This document shows positions 7,732-15,009 of a DNA stretch of 64,000 nucleotides, one piece after another. A model generated the notes under the pieces. The model did not search any database. It worked only from the letters and a program-made list of their open reading frames with translations, and was not told the origin of the DNA. Both the position numbers and the translations under genes were made by a program. How positions within the stretch are numbered: the stretch's first letter is position 1; each line of letters opens with the position of its first letter. The DNA is from Amycolatopsis circi (GTDB taxonomy: Bacteria; Actinomycetota; Actinomycetes; Mycobacteriales; Pseudonocardiaceae), in assembly GCF_003385235.1 (NCBI RefSeq), contig NZ_PQIA01000035.1, forward strand, positions 1-64,000, read 5' to 3'.

Positions 7732-8580
7732 GTGCCTACCAGTTTCGAGAAACGCCGGGCAGAGCTTGGCGACCGCCTGCGCCGGCTCCGGGTCGACGCG
7801 GGCTACGAGACCGGAAAGGACTTCGCCAAGGCCATCGGCTGGAACGCGCCTAAGGTCAGCAAGATCGAGAACGGCAGGCAGACCGTCGGCGACGACGACC
7901 TCGACGCCTGGGTCGCCGCGGTCGGCGGGCCGCCGGAACTGGCCGAGCAACTGCGCGAGCAACTCGTCGAAGTACGCGACGCGCACGCCAGCTGGAAAGA
8001 CAAAGTCCGCGACGGACACCGGGCCAGACAAGAGGAATCCATTGCCCGGGAGGCCCGCGCGCTACGAATTCGCGCGGTCGACCTCAGAATTGTCTCCGGA
8101 TTACTGCAAACCCCGGAGTACGCCCGGCATACGCTGCTCGCCCACTCCCGGGTCCACGGCGGCGCCCAGGACATCACCGAGGCCGTCCGGGCGCGGATGC
8201 AGCGCCAGCAGATCCTCTACGAACCCGGCCGGACCATCGAACTGCTCACCTCGGAAGCCGCGCTGCGCTACCCGAACGCGCCGCACGAGGTGATGATCGC
8301 GCAGGTGCACAAGCTGCTCGCGCTGCTCGGCACCCCGAACATCCGCTTCGGCATCATCCCCGCGGACGTCGTCCTGCCGTACCCGGTCACCGCGGACTTC
8401 TGGGTCGTCGACGACGTCGCGATGGTCGAAACCCCGGAGGGCGAGCACATCGCGAGCGACGCCGACCCGTACCACGAAGTCGCGGATCTACTGTGGACAG
8501 TCGCGGCCGAAGGCGACGCCGCCCGGGCGGTGCTGCTGCGGGTCCTCGATTCCCTCACCCGCGCAGCCCCGCCCGGATAA
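7732..8580 (+). CDS. XRE-family transcriptional regulator with DUF5753 domain
   Basis: The 282-residue protein has an N-terminal Cro/C1-type helix-turn-helix (residues about 8-65: LGDRLRRLRVDAGYETGKDF, WNAPKVSKIENGRQTV). A C-terminal DUF5753 domain follows, with the typical LRIVSGLLQTPEYAR, YEPGRTIELLTSEAALRY and NIRFGIIPADV segments. The start is a GTG with GAGGGCGA close upstream. Such regulators are abundant in filamentous actinomycetes and are usually paired with a small adjacent gene, here the 79-residue ORF at 7352. One arm of an inverted repeat overlaps its first codons, suggesting self-control. Confidence 0.9.
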   Translation: MPTSFEKRRAELGDRLRRLRVDAGYETGKDFAKAIGWNAPKVSKIENGRQTVGDDDLDAWVAAVGGPPELAEQLREQLVEVRDAHASWKDKVRDGHRARQEESIAREARALRIRAVDLRIVSGLLQTPEYARHTLLAHSRVHGGAQDITEAVRARMQRQQILYEPGRTIELLTSEAALRYPNAPHEVMIAQVHKLLALLGTPNIRFGIIPADVVLPYPVTADFWVVDDVAMVETPEGEHIASDADPYHEVADLLWTVAAEGDAARAVLLRVLDSLTRAAPPG

Positions 8581-8583
8581 CCG

Positions 8584-9126
8584 TTACGCGGCAGGCGCTT
8601 CACCGGCGGTCAGCGCGCCGACGTCGATGGTGTGGCTGTCGGCGTTGGCGTCCACCGCACCGAAGGTCCAGTCCACCGTCACGTTCGGGTCGATCGGGTC
8701 CCCGTGCGGGTTGGAGTCGGCCGGAGCGGTCATGGTCACCGCGTTCGGCGTCTGCTGCTCGTCGTCGGCCCCGATCGCGGTCCAGTGCAGCGGCACGTAC
8801 GCCGACGAACCGTTCGCGATCAGCACCGGCGGCGCGTCGGCCCGAGCCTCGTTGTTGACCAGGACGTCGTGCGCGCCGACCAGGTTGACGTCGGCCCGGC
8901 CGGACAAAACGCACCGCTCGCCCTGGTTCGCGGTGAACTGCAGCGCCGCCTGGCGCTGGCCCGCGCCGGCCCCGCCGTAGACGAGCTTGGTGCTGAACTG
9001 GTTCGCCGTGCAGGGAAGCGCCGACGAGTCCGTGCTCGCGGTCGTGGCGGCGGCCGTCCCGGCGAAGGCCGCGGCAGCGCCCCCGGCGACAGCAACGGCG
9101 ATGGCAATTCGGCGGATGTTCTTCAT
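8584..9126 (-). CDS. Secreted DUF4232-type protein
   Basis: From the ATG at 9126 the 180-residue product starts MKNIRRIAIAVAVAGGAAAA and reaches FAGTAAA, a classical signal peptide. The ATG has a GAGGGGAC ribosome site 8 bases upstream, so I prefer it to the longer open frame. The mature part has LPCTANQFSTKLVYGGAGAG, ALQFTANQGERCVLSG and VPLHWTAIG. This fits the DUF4232 beta-sandwich pattern with two cysteines that could form a disulfide. It is probably an exported cell-surface protein of unknown role. Its stop is 3 bases from the stop of the convergent XRE gene. Confidence 0.82.
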   Translation of the reverse strand: MKNIRRIAIAVAVAGGAAAAFAGTAAATTASTDSSALPCTANQFSTKLVYGGAGAGQRQAALQFTANQGERCVLSGRADVNLVGAHDVLVNNEARADAPPVLIANGSSAYVPLHWTAIGADDEQQTPNAVTMTAPADSNPHGDPIDPNVTVDWTFGAVDANADSHTIDVGALTAGEAPAA

Positions 9127-9268
9127 GTTCTCGTCCCCTCTCGCGTTTTCCGGCGGCTCCGCACCGGCTTTCACGAGATAAGACGTCCCCGCCCGGATCC
9201 CGATGGCCCGTTGTGCGATCACCCCTATCGGAGCAACCCGAAACGGCCCGACACGTCCGAAGAAAGGG

Positions 9269-9901
9269 TCAGATCAAGTCGTCCTTGCCGAGCGGCCGCC
9301 CCGGCAGCGGAGTGACCGGACCGGCGCGCAGGCCGTCGATCATGATGGCGATGCTGCGCGCGGTCGCCAGCTCCGGCGTCTTCAGCCGGTGCGCGGGCAA
9401 CTGCCGGATGATGCGCGCGAACAGCACCGCGACGTCGCCCGCGCCCACGTCCGTCCGCAACGCCCCCTCGGCCTGCGCCCGGACCACCAGGTCGTCGACC
9501 TCGAGCAGCACCGCCTCGCGCAGATGCGCCACCTCGGGGTCGTCCTTGAGAATTTCGTGCGCCCGCTGCGACAACATCGCCAGCTGCATCGACAACTGCA
9601 GTTCCGCGCCGTGGTACAGCAGCTGCACCAACGCTTCCCACGCCGTCGGCGCTTCGACGGACAGCCGCTTGGCGTTGTCCAGCACGCCCGCGAAGTTGTC
9701 CACCGCCACCGCGCGGATGAGCGCGTCCCGGTCCGGGAAGCGCCGGTACAGGGTGCCCACGCCGACGCCGGCCCCGCGCGCGATCTCCTCCATCGGGACC
9801 TCGGGACCATGACTGGCGAAGATGACGCGAGCGGCGGCGATGATCTGGTCGCGGTTGCGTTGCGCGTCCGCCCGCAGCGGCGTCTCGGGGTCTGCACTCA
9901 T
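9269..9901 (-). CDS. TetR/AcrR-family transcriptional regulator
   Basis: The 210-residue protein carries an N-terminal TetR helix-turn-helix (DQIIAAARVIFASHGPEVPM, then IARGAGVGVGTLYRRFPDRD) and a helical ligand-binding C-terminal domain ending in a TetR-C-type RLKTPELATARSIAIMIDGL. I chose the start MSADPET at 9901 because it is preceded by GAGGGAAGG; an upstream ATG at 9934 is possible. It is divergent from the P450 operon at 10107 and is the obvious candidate to control it. Confidence 0.9.
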   Translation of the reverse strand: MSADPETPLRADAQRNRDQIIAAARVIFASHGPEVPMEEIARGAGVGVGTLYRRFPDRDALIRAVAVDNFAGVLDNAKRLSVEAPTAWEALVQLLYHGAELQLSMQLAMLSQRAHEILKDDPEVAHLREAVLLEVDDLVVRAQAEGALRTDVGAGDVAVLFARIIRQLPAHRLKTPELATARSIAIMIDGLRAGPVTPLPGRPLGKDDLI

Positions 9902-10049
9902 AACCCGGCCTTCCCTCTTCCGGTTGGCGCGCATTCTCGCATGCCCGGCCAGCTGCGCAAACGTGCCGGCAAACCGGGCCGGACAGCAATTGTCACCCCG
10001 TTGCTAGTGGACGACGATCCTCCACTTCGGTACCTTGGGCACTGAACCG

Positions 10050-10069
10050 GAATGTAATCCTCCACATTC
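10050..10069. promoter_or_regulatory. Inverted repeat GAATGT-N8-ACATTC, candidate TetR operator
   Basis: Two perfect 6-base arms with an 8-base spacer lie in the 205-base gap between the TetR gene and the P450 operon, 38 bases before the first P450 start. The size and position suit a TetR-family operator. No other copy was noticed. Confidence 0.3.
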
Positions 10070-10106
10070 ATTCCGTAACGGGGCAAACCCACCACAGGGG
10101 GTTCTG

Positions 10107-11333
10107 ATGACCGAAGTCGCCCAGCCCAGCCACACCCAGCCTGAGCAGGCCGCATTCCCGATGGAGCGAACCTGTCCGTTCGCGCCGCCGCCCGGCTACG
10201 ACCGTTTCCGCGACGCTCGCGCGCACTACGTCGAGCTGGAACGCACCGGCCAGCGCGCCTGGGTGCTCCACCGGCACGAGGACCTTCGGGCGATGCTGAA
10301 CGACCCGCGGTTCAGCTCGGACCGCTTCAACCCCGGTTTCCCGATCCTGTTCAAGGACGGCCAGCAGCGCCGGCCGAGGCTGCGCCCGTCGCTGATCGGG
10401 ATGGACGCGCCGGACCACGGCCCGGCCCGGCGCGGCGTCGTCGGCGAGTTCACCGTCAAGCGGATGAAGGCGTTGCAGCCGCGCATCCAGGAGATCGTGG
10501 ACCAGCACCTCGACGCGATGCTGGCCGGCGACAAGCCCGCCGACCTGGTGTCGGCACTCTCACTTCCGGTGCCGTCGCTGGTGATCTGCGAACAGCTCGG
10601 CGTCCCGTACTCCGACCACGAATTCTTCCAGAAGCACAGCTCACGGCTCCTCAACCGGGAAGTGAGCGGCGAAGAACGCAGCGCCTCGGTCGAAGAAATG
10701 CAGAAATATCTGTCCGACCTGATTTCCGCGAAGGAAACCGCCCCGGCGGACGATCTGCTCAGCCGTCAGATCGAGAAGAAGCGCGAGGAAGGCGCCTACG
10801 ACCGCGACGACCTCGTGTCGATGGCCTTCCTGCTGCTCCTCGCCGGGCACGAGACCACCGCGAACATGATTTCGCTCGGCACCGTCGCGTTGCTGGAGAA
10901 CCCGGACGCGCTCGCCGCGATCAAGGAGGATCCGGGCAAAACCCTCGACGCCGTCGAGGAATTGCTGCGATACTTCACTATCGCGGAATTCGCCACCACT
11001 CGCGTCGCGCGCGAGGACGTCGACATCGCGGGCGTCACCATCAAGGCAGGTGAAGGCGTGCTCGGACTGAGCTACGCGGCCAACTTCGACCCCGAAGTCT
11101 TCCCCGAACCCGAGCGGCTCGACATCACCCGCGGCGCCCGGCACCACGTCGCGTTCGGTTTTGGCGCGCACCAGTGCCTCGGCCAGAACCTCGCGCGGAT
11201 GGAACTGCAGATCGTGTTCGACACGCTCTTCCGCCGCATCCCGACGCTGCGTCTCGCCGCGCCGGTCGACCAGTTGCCGTTCAAACACGACTCCGGCGTC
11301 TTCGGGCTGTACTGCCTCCCGGTGACCTGGTGA
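10107..11333 (+). CDS. Cytochrome P450 (CYP105-like), first of a tandem pair
   Basis: A 408-residue soluble P450 monooxygenase. Motifs in order: the I-helix oxygen-binding AGHETTANMISLGT, the K-helix ExxR in EELLRYF, and the heme-binding loop FGFGAHQCLGQNLARMEL with the cysteine ligand at about C357. The overall pattern (TCPFAPP near the N terminus, GMDAPDHGPARR, LSLPVPSLVICEQLGVPY) matches the CYP105-type class of actinomycetes, many of which hydroxylate xenobiotics or secondary metabolites. I chose the ATG at 10107 after CAGGGGG, although the frame is open further upstream. It lies 10 bases before a second P450 gene and shares a transcript with a ferredoxin. Confidence 0.95.
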   Translation: MTEVAQPSHTQPEQAAFPMERTCPFAPPPGYDRFRDARAHYVELERTGQRAWVLHRHEDLRAMLNDPRFSSDRFNPGFPILFKDGQQRRPRLRPSLIGMDAPDHGPARRGVVGEFTVKRMKALQPRIQEIVDQHLDAMLAGDKPADLVSALSLPVPSLVICEQLGVPYSDHEFFQKHSSRLLNREVSGEERSASVEEMQKYLSDLISAKETAPADDLLSRQIEKKREEGAYDRDDLVSMAFLLLLAGHETTANMISLGTVALLENPDALAAIKEDPGKTLDAVEELLRYFTIAEFATTRVAREDVDIAGVTIKAGEGVLGLSYAANFDPEVFPEPERLDITRGARHHVAFGFGAHQCLGQNLARMELQIVFDTLFRRIPTLRLAAPVDQLPFKHDSGVFGLYCLPVTW

Positions 11334-11343
11334 AGGGGAAACG

Positions 11344-12549
11344 ATGACTGCCACTGAAGAACTCCGCATGCCGGTCGCCCGCACCTGCCCGTTCGCCCAG
11401 CCGGAGCAGTACGTCCGGATGCGCGCGGAAAGCGCGCTTCACCGGGTGCAGATCCCTGGCGGCAAGGAGGCCTGGGTGGCCGCGCGGCACGAGGAAGCCC
11501 GGCAGATCCTGGGCGACCGCCGGTTTTCCTCCGACCGGTTCCTGCCCAATTTCCCGTTCCTGGCCGAGGGCGGGGCCGCGATCCTCAGCAACTCCAAGCA
11601 AAAGGCCATGATCGGGATGGACGCGCCCGAGCACGGCGAAGCGCGTCGCGAGGTGCTCGGCGAGTTCACCGTGAAGCGGGTCGAGGCGATGCGGCCGCGG
11701 ATCCAGGAGATCGTCGACGGCCTCGTCGACGAACTGCTCGCCGGGCCGAAACCCGCTGACCTGGTGGAAAAGCTGTCGCTGCCGGTGCCGTCGCTGGTGA
11801 TCTGCGAACTGCTCGGCGTCCCGTACGGCGATCACGACTACTTCCAAGAGCGCACCATGGCGCTCATCCGGCGCACCACCAGCGTCGAGGACCGCAAGAA
11901 GGCGTCCGAGGAGTTGCGCGAGTACCTCGGCGGCCTGGTCGCGACGAAGGAGAAGGACCCGGCCGACGACCTCCTCGGCAGGCAGATCGTCAAGCGCCGC
12001 GAAGAAGGCCGTTACGACCACGACGCGATGATCGGACTGGCGTTCCTGCTGCTGGTCGCCGGGCACGAGACCACCGCGAACATGATCTCGCTCGGCACCA
12101 TCGGGCTGCTGGAGAACCCCGGGCAGCGCGCGACGATCGAGGCGGACCCGGGCAAGACGCTCCTCGCGGTCGAGGAACTGTTGCGCTACTTCACGATCGT
12201 CGAAGGCGCGACCGCGCGGGTCGCGACCGAGGACGTGGAGATCGGCGGCGTCACGATCAAGGCCGGCGAGGGCGTGCTCGTGCTGGGCTACGCCGCGAAC
12301 TGGGACCCGGAGGTGTTCGAGAGCCCGGAAAAGCTCGACCTCGAACGCGGCGCGCGCCACCACGTCGCGTTCGGGTTCGGGCCGCACCAGTGCCTCGGGC
12401 AGAACCTGGCGCGGATGGAGCTGCAGATCGTGTTCGACACGCTGTTCCGCCGTATCCCGACGCTCACGTGCACGCTCCCGGCCGACCAGCTGCCGGTGAA
12501 GAAGGACGCGACGATCTTCGGCCTGTACCAGTTGCCGGTGACCTGGTAG
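11344..12549 (+). CDS. Cytochrome P450 (CYP105-like), second of a tandem pair
   Basis: A 401-residue paralogue of the preceding P450; long stretches are identical or nearly so, for example the I-helix AGHETTANMISLGT and the whole heme loop apart from A to P (FGFGPHQCLGQNLARMEL, cysteine about C350). The B-C loop region differs more (AAILSNSKQKAMIGMDAPEH versus the first copy). This points to a local duplication followed by divergence at the substrate pocket. The ATG follows GGGGAAACG. The ferredoxin gene starts 40 bases after its stop. Confidence 0.95.
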   Translation: MTATEELRMPVARTCPFAQPEQYVRMRAESALHRVQIPGGKEAWVAARHEEARQILGDRRFSSDRFLPNFPFLAEGGAAILSNSKQKAMIGMDAPEHGEARREVLGEFTVKRVEAMRPRIQEIVDGLVDELLAGPKPADLVEKLSLPVPSLVICELLGVPYGDHDYFQERTMALIRRTTSVEDRKKASEELREYLGGLVATKEKDPADDLLGRQIVKRREEGRYDHDAMIGLAFLLLVAGHETTANMISLGTIGLLENPGQRATIEADPGKTLLAVEELLRYFTIVEGATARVATEDVEIGGVTIKAGEGVLVLGYAANWDPEVFESPEKLDLERGARHHVAFGFGPHQCLGQNLARMELQIVFDTLFRRIPTLTCTLPADQLPVKKDATIFGLYQLPVTW

Positions 12550-12589
12550 AGATCAGAGTGCTCCCACCACAAGCCAGGAAGAGGCCATC

Positions 12590-12784
12590 ATGAAGATCAT
12601 CGCGGACACCGGCAAGTGCGTCGGCGCCGGCCAGTGCGTGCTCACGGAGCCCGCGCTGTTCGACCAGAGCGAGGACGACGGCACGGTCATCGTCCTCAAC
12701 GACACCCCGGACGGCGAACTGATCGAGAAGGCGCGCGAGGCCGTGAACATCTGCCCGAGCCAGGCGCTTTCGCTGGAGGAGTGA
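12590..12784 (+). CDS. 3Fe-4S ferredoxin partner of the P450s
   Basis: This 64-residue ferredoxin delivers electrons to P450 enzymes. The cluster ligands are visible as C10 and C16 (KCVGAGQC) and C55 in NICPSQAL; the position that would carry a fourth cysteine in a 4Fe-4S ferredoxin is an alanine (A13), which is typical of the P450-dedicated 3Fe-4S type. The chain is strongly acidic (FDQSEDDG). The ATG follows GAAGAGG. It is the last gene of the P450 operon and stops 2 bases before a family A palindrome. No ferredoxin reductase gene lies in the window, so a reductase encoded elsewhere must serve it. Confidence 0.95.
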   Translation: MKIIADTGKCVGAGQCVLTEPALFDQSEDDGTVIVLNDTPDGELIEKAREAVNICPSQALSLEE

Positions 12785-12786
12785 CC

Positions 12787-12832
12787 CTCGTGAGTGTTTA
12801 TGCCGGTTCTAACCGGCATAAACACTCACGAG
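12787..12832. repeat. Family A palindrome, copy 1 (perfect)
   Basis: Two 22-base arms pair perfectly around a CT loop. The left arm runs CTCGTGAGTG, TTTATG, CCGGTT. It lies between the converging ferredoxin and methyltransferase genes and supplies the methyltransferase stop codon (TGA on the minus strand, 12826-12828). Confidence 0.95.
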
Positions 12833-13629
12833 CCAATGCGGACGGCGGTCACCGCGGCGGTCGAGTACTTCGTCGTCAGGCGGCCGCCGCGCGCGTCGAT
12901 CGCGGCACCGACCTCGGCCAGGATCCGGTCGCGCTGCTCCGGCGTCGCCACCGTGACACCGCCCTGCGTGGCGAGCAGGTCCAGCCACTCGTCGCGGCGG
13001 TAGTCCTGCGTCCATTCGTAGTGCCAGTACTCCGTTTCGGCGAACGCGCCGGACTTGGCCAGGCCGTCGGCGGCTTTGTCGAGCATCGGCTGGTAGGCGT
13101 CCGCGGTGGGGCTTTTCAGGTAGTTGCCGCTGAACGGCGAATCCGGCATCGCCCGGCGCAACGCGTCGGCCAGCGCGTGCGAAATTTCTTCCGGCGGCAT
13201 GAAAACGTGCCAGAACGCGGCGAACCGGCCGTCCGGGCGGAGCACCTGCGCCGCCTTCGCCGCTCCTGCGACCGGATCGACCCAGTGCCACGCCTGTCCG
13301 GATACGAGGGCGTCGAACGTCCGCCCCGCCGGGTCCCAATCCTCGAATTTCGCGACCTCGACCGGGAAATCGCGCCGGGCGAACTCCGCCATCCGCGCGT
13401 CCGGCTCCACTCCGGACACGACGGCGCCGCGGGCGCGGAATTGCCGCCCCTCGATGCCGGTTCCGCAGCCGACGTCGAGGATTTCCTTCCCCGGGCACGC
13501 CTTGAGAACGGCGGTCACCAGCTCGTCCGGGTAGCGCGGGCGGGCCCGGTCGTAGCGCTCGGCATCGACGCCGAACGACTCCGCCATGGTGCGGTGCTGA
13601 TACGGTTCGGGACGAGGTAAAGTGGGCAT
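12826..13629 (-). CDS. Class I SAM-dependent methyltransferase
   Basis: The 267-residue protein has the Rossmann motif I ILDVGCGTGIEGRQF, the acidic end of strand 2 (VSGVEPDARM), FDALVSGQAWHWVDP and a VLRPDGRFAAFWHV post-motif. This is the methyltransferase type 11 pattern. No substrate can be assigned. Homologues I recall begin MPTLPP..., which supports the ATG at 13629, though MAESFG at 13587 is a possible internal start. The gene is divergent from a TetR regulator, and twin inverted repeats overlap its start. Its final codons (TCG TGA) lie within a family A palindrome. Confidence 0.88.
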   Translation of the reverse strand: MPTLPRPEPYQHRTMAESFGVDAERYDRARPRYPDELVTAVLKACPGKEILDVGCGTGIEGRQFRARGAVVSGVEPDARMAEFARRDFPVEVAKFEDWDPAGRTFDALVSGQAWHWVDPVAGAAKAAQVLRPDGRFAAFWHVFMPPEEISHALADALRRAMPDSPFSGNYLKSPTADAYQPMLDKAADGLAKSGAFAETEYWHYEWTQDYRRDEWLDLLATQGGVTVATPEQRDRILAEVGAAIDARGGRLTTKYSTAAVTAVRIGS

Positions 13630-13659
13630 GTGCCCACCATAGTGGGCAAGCGCCCACTA
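13622..13659. promoter_or_regulatory. Twin operator between methyltransferase and TetR genes
   Basis: Two inverted repeats stand 20 bases apart. The first, at 13622-13637, is GTGGGCA-TG-TGCCCAC. The second, at 13640-13659, is TAGTGGGC-AAGC-GCCCACTA. AGTGGGCA recurs directly with a 20-base period, two helical turns. The site covers the methyltransferase start and lies just before the TetR gene, so it is very likely the autoregulatory operator of that regulator. Confidence 0.7.
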
Positions 13660-13680
13660 TGGCCAGGAAGGACCCACGAG

Positions 13681-14286
13681 TTGCCCACCGGGATCCACCT
13701 CCGCGACGTCCGCGCCCAGCTTTTCGACGCCGCGGAACGGGTTTTGCTGCGCGAGGGCCCGAGCGGCCTCACCAGCCGCGCCGTCACCGCCGAAGCGGAT
13801 TGCGCGAAGGGCGTGCTGCACCGGCATTTCGAGGATTTCGACGCGTTCCTCGCCGCGCTGGTGCTCGACCGGATCCATCGCCTCGAAGCCCGCGCGGGCG
13901 ACCTGAACGCCGGGGCCGGAACCGGCGACCTGGTGGAGACGGTGGCCGAGGTGCTCACCGAAGTCTTCTCGTCGGTCGCGGTGTCGATCGTCGCCCTGAT
14001 CACCTTCCGCGACGAACTGCGGCACCGGCTCCGCGCCGCGCGGCCGGGTCCGGGGATTCCGCTGGCCACCGACGCGGCGAACGTGCTCGCGGATTACCTT
14101 GCCGCGGAACGAAATCTTGGCAGGCTCGCTCCGGACGCGGACGTGCAGACGCTGGCGCCGACGCTCATCGGGGCGGGCCATCTGCTCTTCGCCGATCGCA
14201 CTGGGGAGCCGCCCAGCGAAGAGGCCGTACGGCAGATGGCGGCGACCGTTCTCGCTGGGGTGGTCGTGAGTGTTGATCCCGGTTAG
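13681..14286 (+). CDS. TetR/AcrR-family transcriptional regulator
   Basis: From a TTG at 13681, preceded by AGGAAGGA, the product has 201 residues. The helix-turn-helix spans about residues 8-55 (LFDAAERVLLREGPSGLTSR, ADCAKGVLHRHFEDFDAFL). I prefer the TTG to the GTG at 13630 because the GTG would place the twin operator inside the gene and because homologues start (M)PTG-hLRD. The regulator probably represses itself and the divergent methyltransferase gene. Its stop codon TAG is the loop of a family A palindrome, so its last residues (VVSVDPG) are encoded by the repeat. Confidence 0.87.
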   Translation: MPTGIHLRDVRAQLFDAAERVLLREGPSGLTSRAVTAEADCAKGVLHRHFEDFDAFLAALVLDRIHRLEARAGDLNAGAGTGDLVETVAEVLTEVFSSVAVSIVALITFRDELRHRLRAARPGPGIPLATDAANVLADYLAAERNLGRLAPDADVQTLAPTLIGAGHLLFADRTGEPPSEEAVRQMAATVLAGVVVSVDPG

Positions 14287-14307
14287 AACCGTGATGAACA
14301 CTCACGA
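14264..14307. repeat. Family A palindrome, copy 2
   Basis: Two 21-base arms with two mismatches surround an AG loop (GGTT-AG-AACC). It overlaps the 3' end of the TetR gene, and the loop provides its TAG stop. The converging DUF3995-like gene ends at 14317. Confidence 0.9.
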
Positions 14308-14316
14308 GCACCCAGT

Positions 14317-14886
14317 TCACCCAATGCCCGTCGCGACCGCAGCCACCGACAAGGCCAACGCACCCAACGCACCCACCACTCCGTAACGAGTCAACGTGCG
14401 TCGGTCATCGCGGTGCCGGACGTACTGCGCGACCGCCCAGGCGAACACGAGACCGCCCGCGATGAACCACGGGCCCCAGAGGTAGAGATACCAGTTGATC
14501 AGGTCGGACAGCGCTGGGTCGACGGCGACGGCTCCGGTCTTGACCAGCACGCCCTGCACGACGAACAGCCCGCCGTGCCAGGTCAGCAGGATCGCCGCGC
14601 CAGCACCGCAGAACACCATCGTCCGGCTGAGCCACCGACCGCGCGGCTGCGTCAGGCTGATGCCGATCACGGCACCGAAAACCTTCAGCAGACCGGTGAT
14701 CACCAGGACGGCCACGAACCACGGCACCCGGTCCTGCGCGAGCTTGACCAGTGACGGCGACACCGTGGATGTCGCGCCGAAGGTGTTGCCGGTCGCCCAG
14801 ACGAAGCTGGGGATCGCGAACGCCACTCCCCAGGCAGCGGCGGCGCAACCTGGCCATTTGCTCAACTCGGCTTGCGTTGACGTCAT
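14317..14886 (-). CDS. Membrane protein, DUF3995-like
   Basis: This 189-residue protein has four hydrophobic segments: about residues 13-32, 55-77 (WFVAVLVITGLLKVFGAVIG), 88-112 (TMVFCGAGAAILLTWHGGLF) and 133-152, followed by a terminal GVVGALGALALSVAAVATG helix. It is therefore integral to the cytoplasmic membrane. The layout and the WGVAFAIPSFVWATGNTFG opening resemble DUF3995 proteins of actinomycetes. No function is known. It stands alone between two family A palindromes. Confidence 0.72.
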   Translation of the reverse strand: MTSTQAELSKWPGCAAAAWGVAFAIPSFVWATGNTFGATSTVSPSLVKLAQDRVPWFVAVLVITGLLKVFGAVIGISLTQPRGRWLSRTMVFCGAGAAILLTWHGGLFVVQGVLVKTGAVAVDPALSDLINWYLYLWGPWFIAGGLVFAWAVAQYVRHRDDRRTLTRYGVVGALGALALSVAAVATGIG

Positions 14887-14960
14887 GCGGCAAGCGTCGT
14901 CTGGAGCGCGGCGGAAGGGATCGGGCGCGAGGGGGAAGCGCCTCCCCCATGAGAGTGGGG

Positions 14961-15004
14961 TCGTGAGTGTTCATCCCGGTTCTAACCGGGATGAACACTC
15001 ACGA
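14961..15004. repeat. Family A palindrome, copy 3 (perfect)
   Basis: Perfect 21-base arms around a CT loop; the variable block is TTCATC paired with GATGAA. It sits between the 5' side of the DUF3995-like gene and the 3' end (15010) of the sugar ABC ATPase gene, the only copy not between converging genes. On the minus strand it follows the ABC operon and may end its transcript. Confidence 0.93.
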
Positions 15005-15009
15005 GCCGC

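Noticed and set aside
14901..14955. GGGGGA...CTCCCCC hairpin upstream of the DUF3995-like gene
   Set aside because: Short, with no T-run and in the 5' region; not distinguishable from chance at this base composition.
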